Origin: Candidatus Iainarchaeum sp.
Lineage (GTDB): Archaea; Iainarchaeota; Iainarchaeia; Iainarchaeales; VGJJ01
Assembly: GCA_016198125.1 (NCBI GenBank)
Contig: JACQJG010000017.1
Coordinates: 1-59,236, forward strand
Direction of reading: 5' to 3'
Length of the DNA stretch: 59,236 bases
Part shown: one piece after another, positions 48,503 through 57,174 of the stretch
Layout of the letters: every line of letters starts with the position of its first letter
Numbering within the stretch: position 1 is the first letter of the stretch
Notes under the pieces: generated by a model
The model's database searches: none
What the model was told of the DNA's origin: nothing
What the model saw: the letters and a program-made list of their open reading frames with translations, nothing else
Translations under genes and position numbers: made by a program

Positions 48503-49072
48503 TTACTGTTTTCGGGTTGCATACCATGCAGCCCCTAATAAGAGGGCGATCAATACAACGATTCCCGCAAGAACTCCCACCGATTCAAAGGCAATATTGC
48601 CAGTGTTGTCTAAGGGGTTTCCGCTGGTTGAGGGGACTTGGGGGTTTTCAACATCCTTGCCATTCCCGGCAGCGCTCGCCTCATACAAAGGCTCCACGTA
48701 AATGATTTCAGGTTCTTCAATCAATTGTGCAGCAATTTCCTTTTCGGTACCTGGTGCAACCTGCGCATGGGCAATCTTCAAATCCTCAATCCACGAGTCA
48801 TCGTCTTCGCACTTTTGCGTGCTCACAGGGCTTTGGCCGGGCCCGCCATAAGACTCTGTAACGCACCTGCTTTCAATCAAAATGCTTAAACCATGTTTTT
48901 GCAGTACTTCTTCAGCCTGGGCGCGGGTTACATTTTCAGCAAAAGAAACTACAATGGTGCCGGGAACTGCGCTTGGAGAATCAAACGCGTTCAACATGGA
49001 GTTTTGTGCCACCCCCAAGGGAACGGCAAGCAGGACTGCGCTCAAAATTAAAAACCATTTAATGGAGTGCAT
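48503..49072 (-). CDS. Membrane-anchored protein with a subtilase-prodomain-like fold
   Basis: The protein has 189 residues. A signal peptide (WFLILSAVLLAVPLGVAQ) and a C-terminal helix (GVLAGIVVLIALLLGAAWY) place residues 25-160 outside. PGTIVVSFAENVTRAQAEEV and later VAPGTEKEIAAQLIEEPEII then YVEPLY match the I9/fervidolysin-type subtilisin prodomain pattern. No protease domain follows. A free-standing inhibitor or chaperone of a surface protease is one reading. A disulfide may join Cys70 and Cys88. Confidence 0.6.
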   Translation of the reverse strand: MHSIKWFLILSAVLLAVPLGVAQNSMLNAFDSPSAVPGTIVVSFAENVTRAQAEEVLQKHGLSILIESRCVTESYGGPGQSPVSTQKCEDDDSWIEDLKIAHAQVAPGTEKEIAAQLIEEPEIIYVEPLYEASAAGNGKDVENPQVPSTSGNPLDNTGNIAFESVGVLAGIVVLIALLLGAAWYATRKQ

Positions 49073-49145
49073 AATTAACGCCTACACAACTCCTTTTTAA
49101 TTCCATGCAATTGGCCAACCGCCGGGCTTGGGTTTTTTTCCAGCA

Positions 49146-49886
49146 TTACCCCAGCACGCGCGCAATATCAATAAACCCCAGTACAATAAGAATACTCACA
49201 ATTAAGGGTTGATGGGCAAGGTAAATGGGCAGGGACTTGCGTCCAACGAATGCCAAGAACTGTACAAACCCATTCCCTTTTTGCCACCCCAATCCATTAA
49301 CAGGCTTTCCCAGGGGGTAAAATGCATGCCCAATGCTCATTCCAAGAAGGAAAACCCCAAACCAGGGAATCAAAGGCACGTAATCAAACGATTGCACGTG
49401 CACAGGCAATACAACCGGAACAAACGGAAGCAGGCCCTGCATGAAGGGCGGGTAAAAAAGAATGCCGCTTCCGGTAACCAGCAAACCCAACGCCAAGGTC
49501 AAGCGTGGGCGGAAAAGAAAGGGAATGGACAAAACAATGGACGTTCCAATTAAATGGAGTATTCCAAAGAAAATTGTGCGCGATGGAAATGCGAGAAAGG
49601 TGAATGCAGTAATTGTCATTCCGAGCAAAAAAATGAACGTGCCACGAACGGCAATGCCCCTCCATCCGCGCCCATTGGCACGCTGTTTGTTTGCATGCAA
49701 TGTAATTGAAACGCCTGCAAGGCCCACAAACACTGCCGCGGTTGCGCGCGCAAAGTAAAACCAAAAACCCGCGTAAAAACCCGGAATGGACTGCACGAAA
49801 AAATTCCAGTCAAATAAGAAATGGTACACGATCATGCAAAGCACTGCAATGCCGCGCGCCAAGTCTATTTCCAAAAAACGGGGCAT
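49146..49886 (-). CDS. DUF1624 / heparan-alpha-glucosaminide acetyltransferase-like membrane protein
   Basis: The protein is about 246 residues with seven or so helices. RFLEIDLARGIAVLCMIVYH at the N-terminus is the typical start of DUF1624 and HGSNAT-like membrane acyltransferases (E-D-x-x-RG-[IL]-A with the His of MxxYH). GKPVNGLGWQKG and FLGVFLLGMSIGHAFYP-type segments follow. It probably acylates a sugar across the membrane; the substrate is unknown. GTTTAAC at about 49911-49917 supports ATG 49886. Confidence 0.75.
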   Translation of the reverse strand: MPRFLEIDLARGIAVLCMIVYHFLFDWNFFVQSIPGFYAGFWFYFARATAAVFVGLAGVSITLHANKQRANGRGWRGIAVRGTFIFLLGMTITAFTFLAFPSRTIFFGILHLIGTSIVLSIPFLFRPRLTLALGLLVTGSGILFYPPFMQGLLPFVPVVLPVHVQSFDYVPLIPWFGVFLLGMSIGHAFYPLGKPVNGLGWQKGNGFVQFLAFVGRKSLPIYLAHQPLIVSILIVLGFIDIARVLG

Positions 49887-49945
49887 GCGCATAAAAAGGC
49901 ATTTCGTCAGTTAAACAGTACTCTTCCCGGCGTTCAACCACTGCC

Positions 49946-49953
49946 ATTTAAAC
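49946..49953 (+). promoter_or_regulatory. TATA box of the one-carbon/purine operon
   Basis: ATTTAAAC is centred about 27 nt before ATG 49977, predicting a leaderless polycistronic message. Confidence 0.5.
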
Positions 49954-49976
49954 AATGAACGCTTTTTTTTCTATGC

Positions 49977-51482
49977 ATGCCTGCCCGCATTCTGGATGGC
50001 ACTGCCTTGGCATTAACCCTCAAGGAACGCGTAAAACAGGAAGTGCGCGCGCTGAATGAAAAAGGCATTTTTCCAGGGCTTGGAGCAGTATTGGTGGGAG
50101 AGAATCCGGCATCCAACGTGTATGTTTCGCGCAAAGAAGCCGCGTGCAAGGAAGTGGGCATTCAAAGCAAAAAAGTTCTATTGCCTGAAAATGTTTCAGA
50201 ACAGGAGTTGCTTGAGGCAGTTGCAAAACTGAATGCCGACCCACGTGTTCATGGCATTCTGGTCCAACTGCCTTTGCCCGCGCACATTAACGGGCACAAA
50301 ATCATGCAATCCATTTTGCCTGAAAAAGACGTGGACGGGTTGCATGCGTACAATCAAGCGCAATTGTACGCGGGAAAGAACGCGCTCGTTCCGTGCACGC
50401 CCCAGGGAATCCTGCACTTGATTCATGAAACCAAAATACCCTTGCAGGGAAAGCACGCTGTTGTACTTGGAAGAAGCCTCATCGTGGGCAAGCCAACGGC
50501 CATGCTCTTATTGCAGGAAAACGCCACGGTGGCCATCTGTCATTCCAAAACCCCTGATTTGCGCGCGTACACGTGCCAAGCCGATGTTTTAATTGCAGCC
50601 ATTGGAAAACCCCGCTTCATCACCCGGGACATGGTCAAACCAGGCGCCATTGTAATTGATGTGGGCATTACGCGTTCGCCTGAAAACAAGCTCATGGGAG
50701 ACGTTGACTTTGAACGCGTAAAAGAAGTTGCAGGATTCATTACTCCGGTTCCAGGGGGCGTAGGGCCCATGACGGTTGCATGCCTGATGGAGAACACGCT
50801 TCTTGCATGCAAAAACCAAACCCTCTTGCAAAAGCCTTCGCGTAAAATAGTGATTGGAGTGGCGGGCAGTACAAAAGGCACGGACATGCAGGCCCTTATT
50901 GATGGTATTGAATCCAAGTCCTTGAATGCCCAAATTGGACTGGTGTGCTCGGACAAACAGGACGCATATATTTTAGAACGCGCGCGAAAACACGCATTGC
51001 CCGCTGAATTCCTGAATCCCAAGGCATTTTCCTCGCGCGAGGCCTTTGACATGGAAATGGCGCAAAGGTTGCGCGCGGCCCGCGTGGAAATAGTGCTCCT
51101 CATAGGCTACAAGCGCATCGTGTCCAAGCCTCTTCTAGACGCTTTTCCCAACCGCGTATGGAATATTCATCCCTCCCTGTTGCCGGCCTTTAATGGAAAA
51201 TTTGATGCGGACGTGCACCAGGAAGTGCTGAATGCAGGCGTAAAACTAACCGGGGCTACCCTGCACATTGTCACAGAGGACGTGGACAAAGGGCCCATAT
51301 TATTGCAGCAGGCCGTTCAAATTGAAGAAAACGAATCCGTTGACTCCCTGAAACAAAAAGTACAGGCCGCGGAAATGGAAATGCTTGTGCGCGCCATACG
51401 AGAATACAGTCAGGGCACGCTTGCCCCATTCAAACAGGAATCACCGGCCATGGAACGCATTCAATCGGAGGCATTACAATGA
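49977..51482 (+). CDS. FolD-PurN fusion: methylene-THF dehydrogenase/cyclohydrolase + GAR formyltransferase
   Basis: The protein has 501 residues. Residues 1-280 are FolD: the catalytic Lys53 in YVSRK, Gln97 in ILVQLPLP, Asp120 in EKDVDGLH, and the NADP region VVLGRSLIVGKP. Residues 289-490 are PurN: Asn397 and His399 in NIHPSLLPAF and Asp437 in TEDVDKGP. FolD makes 10-formyl-THF, and PurN spends it on GAR in purine synthesis, so the fusion joins supply and use. The C-terminal stop overlaps glyA (ATGA). A short linker (about 281-288) separates the two domains. Both halves keep their catalytic residues. Confidence 0.92.
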   Translation: MPARILDGTALALTLKERVKQEVRALNEKGIFPGLGAVLVGENPASNVYVSRKEAACKEVGIQSKKVLLPENVSEQELLEAVAKLNADPRVHGILVQLPLPAHINGHKIMQSILPEKDVDGLHAYNQAQLYAGKNALVPCTPQGILHLIHETKIPLQGKHAVVLGRSLIVGKPTAMLLLQENATVAICHSKTPDLRAYTCQADVLIAAIGKPRFITRDMVKPGAIVIDVGITRSPENKLMGDVDFERVKEVAGFITPVPGGVGPMTVACLMENTLLACKNQTLLQKPSRKIVIGVAGSTKGTDMQALIDGIESKSLNAQIGLVCSDKQDAYILERARKHALPAEFLNPKAFSSREAFDMEMAQRLRAARVEIVLLIGYKRIVSKPLLDAFPNRVWNIHPSLLPAFNGKFDADVHQEVLNAGVKLTGATLHIVTEDVDKGPILLQQAVQIEENESVDSLKQKVQAAEMEMLVRAIREYSQGTLAPFKQESPAMERIQSEALQ

Positions 51483-52768
51483 CAAGCAATTTTAATTCAA
51501 GGTTTTCAATTCCCCTGCAACAATCGGATAACGCGGTTTACGCATGCATTCAAAAGGAATTTGAACGCCAGCAGGAAGTATTGGAACTCATTCCATCCGA
51601 AAGCCTTCCATCCAAAGCGGTTTTGGAAGCCCTGGGCAGCGTGCTCAACAACAAGTACTCCGAAGGATATCCGGGAAAACGGTATTATGGGGGCAACCAC
51701 GTCATTGACCAAGTGGAAAGCATTGCCATTGAACGGTGCAAGCAATTGTTTGGATGCGAGTATGCAAACGTTCAACCTTATTCAGGAAGCCCGGCCAATG
51801 CCGCTGTGTATTTGTCCGTTCTGAATTATGGGGACAAATTCATGGGCATGAACCTTGCCCATGGCGGGCATTTAACGCACGGGCACAAGCTCAACTTTAG
51901 CGGAAAAAGTTATTCCATTGTGTCTTATGGAGTGGACAAGGAAACCGAGCGCTTGGACTATGATGCAATAAAAAGGCTTGCCCTGCAGGAAAAGCCAAAA
52001 ATCATTGTCTCAGGGTCTTCCGCATACCCAAGGGAAATTGATTTCAAGGCGTTTGCAGAAATCGCCCAGGAAGTGGGCGCGGTTTCCATGAGCGACATTT
52101 CCCACATTGCAGGACTCATCGCGGGAAACGTGCACCCATCCCCTTTTCCCTTTACAGACATTGTGACTTCCACCACGCACAAAACGTTATGCGGGCCGCG
52201 CGGCGCTGTAATCATGGCGCGCGCGCAGTTCGGAGAAGCAATTGACAAGGCTGTTTTTCCAGGCATTCAGGGCGGCCCGCACAACCATCAAATCGCGGCC
52301 AAGGCCGTTGCATTCGGTGAGGCGTTGCGCCCAGAGTTCAAGGCATTTGCAGGTCAAATTGTGAAAAACGCCAAGGCCCTTGGCACTGGTTTAATGGAAG
52401 GCGGCCTGCGCCTGGTTTCAGGGGGAACAGACAATCACCTATGCCTCGTGGACCTTACTCAAACGCCCCTCACAGGAAAGGAAGCCGAGGCATTGCTGGA
52501 CACGGTGAACATTACAGTGAACAAGAACATGATTCCCTTTGACCCGCGCAAACCCTTGGACCCTTCAGGGATTCGTGTGGGCACGCCCACGCTTACAGGA
52601 CGCGGATTCAACGAAGAAGCGTGCAGGGAAGTAGGCCAATTGATTGCCAAAGCCGTATTCAATTCACAAGACGCTTCCCTGCTTGACCGCGTGCGCGCCG
52701 AAGTAAAAACCCTCACCCAGGCGCACCCCATTTACCCTATGTTGAAGGAAGAAAACGCACCCATTTAA
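51479..52768 (+). CDS. glyA: Serine hydroxymethyltransferase
   Basis: The protein has 429 residues. SEGYPGKRYYGGNHVID, DISHIAGLIAGNVHPSPFPF and the PLP-Lys motif TSTTHKTLCGPRGAVIMA are all intact. It converts serine to glycine and charges THF with a one-carbon unit, giving both the glycine skeleton and the folate for purines. It overlaps folD-purN by 4 bp. The THF type (true folate versus tetrahydromethanopterin) is suggested by FolD and PurN to be folate. Confidence 0.96.
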   Translation: MTSNFNSRFSIPLQQSDNAVYACIQKEFERQQEVLELIPSESLPSKAVLEALGSVLNNKYSEGYPGKRYYGGNHVIDQVESIAIERCKQLFGCEYANVQPYSGSPANAAVYLSVLNYGDKFMGMNLAHGGHLTHGHKLNFSGKSYSIVSYGVDKETERLDYDAIKRLALQEKPKIIVSGSSAYPREIDFKAFAEIAQEVGAVSMSDISHIAGLIAGNVHPSPFPFTDIVTSTTHKTLCGPRGAVIMARAQFGEAIDKAVFPGIQGGPHNHQIAAKAVAFGEALRPEFKAFAGQIVKNAKALGTGLMEGGLRLVSGGTDNHLCLVDLTQTPLTGKEAEALLDTVNITVNKNMIPFDPRKPLDPSGIRVGTPTLTGRGFNEEACREVGQLIAKAVFNSQDASLLDRVRAEVKTLTQAHPIYPMLKEENAPI

Positions 52769-52787
52769 ACCCATTTCGCGTGTAAGC

Positions 52788-53543
52788 ATGTTCATGCCAA
52801 ACCCTGCCGGAAACTATCCTGGGAGGCAAATCTTTTTAGGGCGCCTTTCAAATGCACAATATGCATTTGCATACTTTGGCTCAGGGAGATCCCCTGCATC
52901 CCAGCAACGCTATGCCACTCCTTTTATTTCAGAAGAAAGCGCGATCAGAATCAAACCATTAAACGCCACGGAAACATTTGACCCGTTCAGGCACTATCAA
53001 GCCGTGCGCGTGAACAAGGAAACAGGCCTTGTAGTTGTTTCAAATTCCCAGGCGCCCAACGACCCCTTGTATGAAATGTACACGTTCTCTTCTCCTGAAG
53101 AAAAAAGAAGGGATTTGACTGCACGCGTGTTGGGAGTCATTGGCCCCGAATACGATAATCCTTCCAAACCCACTTCGCGTGTAACAGGCATTCTTTTTCC
53201 AACAACCGACCAATCGTTTGGCGCAGTCCTTGGCATTTCAGCCGCACGCGGTACAGGACACCAGCATCTTTTTGAACCGCGGGCAGGGGAAATGAAGTGG
53301 GTTTCAACGTACAATGGAAACGTGGAATACGAAAACTTTGACCCCCAAAAACTTGTGCGCGGGGAAACCATTTATGTTCCACGTGCAACAAATGCACGCG
53401 ACCTTGCAAACGAAATTTACGACGCTTCCACATATGTGCACGAAAAATATGGAGAACTGCGCGTGTGGGCGCTTGCAGGCGTTCACACTGGGAACGGTCC
53501 TGGAGGATGGGACCTTTTCACGCGCAACCGTTTCAATCCTTGA
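52788..53543 (+). CDS. purO: Archaeal-type IMP cyclohydrolase
   Basis: The protein has 251 residues. The N-terminal NPAGNYPGRQIFLGRL and FGSGRSPASQQR match the PurO/IMP_cyclohyd family, as does YNGNVEYENFDPQ in the second half. It closes FAICAR to IMP, the last step of purine synthesis. In bacteria this activity is the N-terminal half of PurH; here that half is absent from the purH gene, and PurO supplies it. The start is M1 52788, or 52794 beginning MPNPAGN. Confidence 0.85.
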   Translation: MFMPNPAGNYPGRQIFLGRLSNAQYAFAYFGSGRSPASQQRYATPFISEESAIRIKPLNATETFDPFRHYQAVRVNKETGLVVVSNSQAPNDPLYEMYTFSSPEEKRRDLTARVLGVIGPEYDNPSKPTSRVTGILFPTTDQSFGAVLGISAARGTGHQHLFEPRAGEMKWVSTYNGNVEYENFDPQKLVRGETIYVPRATNARDLANEIYDASTYVHEKYGELRVWALAGVHTGNGPGGWDLFTRNRFNP

Positions 53544-53544
53544 A

Positions 53545-53549
53545 GGAGG
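53545..53549 (+). promoter_or_regulatory. Ribosome-binding site of purH
   Basis: GGAGG lies 9 nt before ATG 53559, just after the purO stop at 53543. It supports that start. Confidence 0.65.
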
Positions 53550-53558
53550 AGATCTCAA

Positions 53559-54656
53559 ATGACTTTGGCCATGGAAAAAAAACCAGACCCGCTTGCCACC
53601 AAGCATGCAGGCATGCACCCGGACGCATTGCACGTTAACGATGCACCCGTTTCCATTAAAGTCATGGACTTAAGGTATGGCACCAACCCCACGCAAACCG
53701 CTGCCTTGTATAACCCGCAATCCTTTTTGGGGAGCTTGAAGGAACTGCGCACGGGAAAAGGAGGACCTTCCCAAACCAATTACGAGGACATATTGTATGC
53801 AGCCATTTCCGTGGGATACTTTGATGCGCCCACCGTGGCCATCATGAAACACGAAAACCCGTCCGGTTTTGCCACGCAGTATGCACCCGAACACCTGAGT
53901 GAAACCTACCGAAAAGCCCGCGATGGGGATTTTCGCGCGGCATTCGGTGGAACCGTGTTCATGAACCGCGAAGTAGACATGAAAACCGCTGAAACCGTTA
54001 CAGAACTTTTCACGGAAGTGCTGGTGGCCCCTGGATTCGGGGAAGGAGTGGTTGAGCGCTTCAAGGGAAGCATGCGCATTTTCCAATACAACGAACAGGC
54101 CTTTAACTCCATTCCACGTTACACGGGAGACACGGCACAACCCGAAATCAGGAGGCTCGTGGACGGGTCTATTATTCGGGCGGATCCATTACTGACTCCT
54201 ATTCGCACGCTTAATGATTTGCAGGCACACATTGTTTCACAGCGCAGACCCGCTGAAAATGAGTTGCAGGACCTGCTTACCGGTTACCGCATACGCTTGC
54301 GGTCCAACTCCATTCGCCTTGTAAAAAACGGGTACACCACCGGGCTGGGAACCGGACAGCAGGACCGCATCATGTGCCTGGATGGAGCAGTGTACAAGAA
54401 CAAGCGCTTGCAGGAGTTGGCGCAAAAAGAAAACCGCACGCGCATTGCAGATTATTCCATTGCAGGCTCCTGCCTGATCTCTGACGGGTTTTTTCCTTTC
54501 ACAGATTCCATTGAATTGTGCGCCGAGCTCGGAATCAAGGCCGTTCTTGCCCCGCATGGCGGGCAAAACTTTGACAAGGTGCTTGCAAAAGCCAACGAAC
54601 TTGGAATCGCGTTCGTGGACTTGCCGGGAGAATTAAGGTTCTTCGACCACCACTAA
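53559..54656 (+). CDS. purH: AICAR transformylase, stand-alone (PurH C-terminal-type)
   Basis: The protein has 365 residues, about the size of the AICARFT half alone. LRYGTNPTQTAALY opens the domain, AIMKHENPSGFAT carries the catalytic Lys-His, and SCLISDGFFPFTDSIELC with LAPHGGQNFD forms the C-terminal region. It uses 10-formyl-THF to formylate AICAR. The substrate FAICAR then goes to PurO, encoded just upstream. This is the folate-dependent route, so an ATP/formate-dependent PurP is not needed for this step. Confidence 0.92.
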   Translation: MTLAMEKKPDPLATKHAGMHPDALHVNDAPVSIKVMDLRYGTNPTQTAALYNPQSFLGSLKELRTGKGGPSQTNYEDILYAAISVGYFDAPTVAIMKHENPSGFATQYAPEHLSETYRKARDGDFRAAFGGTVFMNREVDMKTAETVTELFTEVLVAPGFGEGVVERFKGSMRIFQYNEQAFNSIPRYTGDTAQPEIRRLVDGSIIRADPLLTPIRTLNDLQAHIVSQRRPAENELQDLLTGYRIRLRSNSIRLVKNGYTTGLGTGQQDRIMCLDGAVYKNKRLQELAQKENRTRIADYSIAGSCLISDGFFPFTDSIELCAELGIKAVLAPHGGQNFDKVLAKANELGIAFVDLPGELRFFDHH

Positions 54657-54687
54657 AAGCGTGCTTTTTTGCGCAAATACCTGCATG

Positions 54688-54698
54688 CTTTTTATTTG
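54688..54698 (+). promoter_or_regulatory. TATA box of the duplicated Cys-rich gene
   Basis: CTTTTTATTTG is centred about 26 nt before ATG 54719. Confidence 0.45.
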
Positions 54699-54718
54699 CC
54701 CTTGCCAATTATGCGTTC

Positions 54719-55186
54719 ATGGTAAGCAAAGCCGTTCTTTACGGGGCCTTGGGGCTGGCCATCATCATAATCGCAGGATTGGTTTACTTTTACCAGCCAT
54801 TCAGGTCAGGAGAGGGAAACCCGCTTACACTAAAACTGGGCCCGGGTGGGTGCCTGGACGAAAAAAGCTGTAAATCCTATTGTGAGGGAAACTTGCAGGA
54901 ATGCATTGACTGGTGCACGAAAAACGAGCACGCGTTATGCGAAGCCATTGCAGGCGAATACCTGGGCGGGGTTGACGGGGGCGTCCAAGGCCAGGGCAAA
55001 AACGCCCAGGATGCACAATCTGCCGGGATTGACATTGGCAGTCTTTTGGGCCCAGGTGGCTGTTTGGGGGGAGCGGATTGCGTGGCGTATTGTGAAGGGA
55101 ACCTGCAGGAATGCATTGAATGGTGTGAAACCCATGAGCATGCCCTGTGTGAAATCATAACAAACCAGTACTTGCCACCCGGGTAA
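54719..55186 (+). CDS. Membrane-anchored protein with duplicated Cys-rich module
   Basis: The protein has 155 residues. One N-terminal helix (AVLYGALGLAIIIIAGLVYFY) anchors an outside part made of two copies of a 35-residue module. The module pattern is LGPGGC-x(5)-C-x-x-YCEGNLQECI-x-WC-x(4)-HALCE, spaced by a Gly/Gln-rich linker. Each module has five Cys plus a conserved His, which could make disulfides or hold a metal. The module resembles GPGGC-type domains often seen in DPANN and candidate-phylum bacteria, though the function is not known to me. Confidence 0.7.
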   Translation: MVSKAVLYGALGLAIIIIAGLVYFYQPFRSGEGNPLTLKLGPGGCLDEKSCKSYCEGNLQECIDWCTKNEHALCEAIAGEYLGGVDGGVQGQGKNAQDAQSAGIDIGSLLGPGGCLGGADCVAYCEGNLQECIEWCETHEHALCEIITNQYLPPG

Positions 55187-55212
55187 AATGTTTAATTTAT
55201 GGCGGGCCAAAA

Positions 55213-56334
55213 ATGAAGAAAATCGCGCTTTTTGTTTTAACGTTCGTTGTCTTTTTAGGGTGCATTCAATCCGCTCAAAACAAGGGAAGTTTTACCGTGG
55301 AAGGCGGGAACCCAGTAGGCAGTCAACTTGATTCGGTCAACAAGAACAGTGCAACGCAGGTTTCCGATTCATTGGGAGAAAGCGCATACGAATGCGATCC
55401 CACTCCAAAGGAAAGGGAGTTTGACGTGGAAGCGTATTACACGGGCCCGCTCATTGATGCGCACCTGCACATGCCCGTGTTGTTCGCATTGCCCCCCCAA
55501 CTGGAAGCCCTTTTGCCCTACGAAGACACGCCCGTGCTGGAAAAGGATGTAACGAGCGACGAAATCGTTTGCCTCCTTGAAAAAGAAGGCATTATCAAGG
55601 CCATTGGCTTTTACCCCGTGCTGGAAACCCTTGTTGTTCCAGCAATCAACCACATAAAGAAAATAGAGGAAAAACACCCTGGAAAAATCACTGCATTCTT
55701 CATGCCCCCGCCTCTTTTTACCCCCTTGTACAAGCCCGAAAAACTGGACGAAATTTTAACAGAATATCCAACTGTTTTCAGCGGTTATGGGGAACTTGCC
55801 ACATACTACCCTATCTTCGATGGAACCTCTCCCAATGACCCTCAGTTTCTTGAAACCTATAAAGTCCTGGAAAAACACAACAAAATCGTCATGCTTCACC
55901 CAACTCCTGAAAACATGGACGCGCTTGAAAACGCCATCCAGCTGAACCCGAACGTTACTTTTCTCTTGCACGGAGACAACGTGGAAGACCAGGTCATACC
56001 CCTGCTCGAAAAACATGACAATGCGTATTATTCTTTGGACACCAGCCTTGTCAAAATATACGGGCCTTCCAGCGCAGAAGAGTTTAACACGGCATTGCGA
56101 AAAGAATTCCATGAACGCCTGAATGCAGTGATAGAAAAGTGGAAACCCATTATTGAAGCGCACCCGGACAAATTCATGTGGGGCACGGACCGGCTTGAAA
56201 CATGGCATTTTGATCAAAACTTTGGAGGACTCCTTGAAGAATTTTCAAGGTCTTTTATTGGAAGCCTTGACAAGGAAGTGCAGGAAAAATTCGCGTACAA
56301 AAACGCTGAAGGAATACTGGAAGAGGGAACATGA
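55213..56334 (+). CDS. Amidohydrolase-superfamily lipoprotein
   Basis: The protein has 373 residues. The signal peptide ends in the lipobox VFLGC, so the enzyme faces outside. The TIM-barrel metal site is suggested by PLIDAHLHMPV (HxH), KIVMLHPTPENMD, FLLHGDN and FMWGTDRLETWH, the pattern of metal-dependent hydrolases of the amidohydrolase_2 type. An external member of this family is unusual. The substrate is unknown. It follows the Cys-rich gene by 26 bp on the same strand. Confidence 0.7.
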   Translation: MKKIALFVLTFVVFLGCIQSAQNKGSFTVEGGNPVGSQLDSVNKNSATQVSDSLGESAYECDPTPKEREFDVEAYYTGPLIDAHLHMPVLFALPPQLEALLPYEDTPVLEKDVTSDEIVCLLEKEGIIKAIGFYPVLETLVVPAINHIKKIEEKHPGKITAFFMPPPLFTPLYKPEKLDEILTEYPTVFSGYGELATYYPIFDGTSPNDPQFLETYKVLEKHNKIVMLHPTPENMDALENAIQLNPNVTFLLHGDNVEDQVIPLLEKHDNAYYSLDTSLVKIYGPSSAEEFNTALRKEFHERLNAVIEKWKPIIEAHPDKFMWGTDRLETWHFDQNFGGLLEEFSRSFIGSLDKEVQEKFAYKNAEGILEEGT

Positions 56335-56385
56335 AAACAAAAAACAGCAAAGTATTAAAGGTTCAATCGTTTGGATGGAAAGCGT

Positions 56386-57111
56386 ATGGCCGTTGACTTC
56401 TCCCTTTTGGCTCTAATCTCCAATGCCATCCTGCCCGTGGTAACTTTCATTGTATGGTTAAAAATCCACTCAGCCGTACATTCTCTTAACCTCCCCCCTG
56501 CAAAGAAAACCAAGACAAGCGCGCGGGCGTTCCTGGTGTTGTTTGGCTGGCTGGGCCTTTCCCTTTTTTTGGCTTCCTTGGACGCCTACCATGTTTCTTC
56601 TGAAATCATTTCTGCAGGCGTTCCGCTTGGATTTATTTTGCCCATCCTCATTGGATGGCATTACATGAACAAGTCGGCTACCCTCCAGAACATCATTGAC
56701 AGGATTCCCGGCCAGTGGATTATTTTCCTTCAAACCTACCGCATCATTGGAATTGTATTCCTACTTCTCCTGGCCCAAAATCTCTTGCCAGCCCTGTTTG
56801 CCATTCCAACCGGTTTTGGGGACGTCCTCATAGGAATTACTGCGCCCATTGTTGGATTTTTTTACATTAAAAAGAAGCCCTGGTCCCGCATGCTCGCAAG
56901 AATATGGAATTACATTGGAATACTCGACTTGGGGGTTGCAATAGGCCTTGGAATTCTTCTTGTCTTACCCCCGCCTTTCAGCCTCATCTCAACAAGCCCA
57001 ACCACGGAAATAATGACCTTGTACCCCATGGTATTGGTGCCGGTGTACGCGGTTCCATTAAGCATACTCATGCATTTGGCTTCGCTGAGAAAACTCGGCA
57101 AAGAAAAATGA
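56386..57111 (+). CDS. Polytopic membrane protein, unknown function
   Basis: From ATG 56386 the protein is about 241 residues with six or seven helices. WIIFLQTYRIIGIVFLLLL and FAIPTGFGDVLIGITAPIVG are the most distinctive segments; I recall similar segments in uncharacterised prokaryotic membrane proteins. AGTATTAAAGG (56349-56359) gives a leaderless start. The TTG at 56371 is rejected as start. Confidence 0.65.
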   Translation: MAVDFSLLALISNAILPVVTFIVWLKIHSAVHSLNLPPAKKTKTSARAFLVLFGWLGLSLFLASLDAYHVSSEIISAGVPLGFILPILIGWHYMNKSATLQNIIDRIPGQWIIFLQTYRIIGIVFLLLLAQNLLPALFAIPTGFGDVLIGITAPIVGFFYIKKKPWSRMLARIWNYIGILDLGVAIGLGILLVLPPPFSLISTSPTTEIMTLYPMVLVPVYAVPLSILMHLASLRKLGKEK

Positions 57112-57174
57112 GCAAACGCGTTTTCAGATAAAAATGGAATGGGCAATCTATGGCCGGTACTAATGGCCAGTCCA

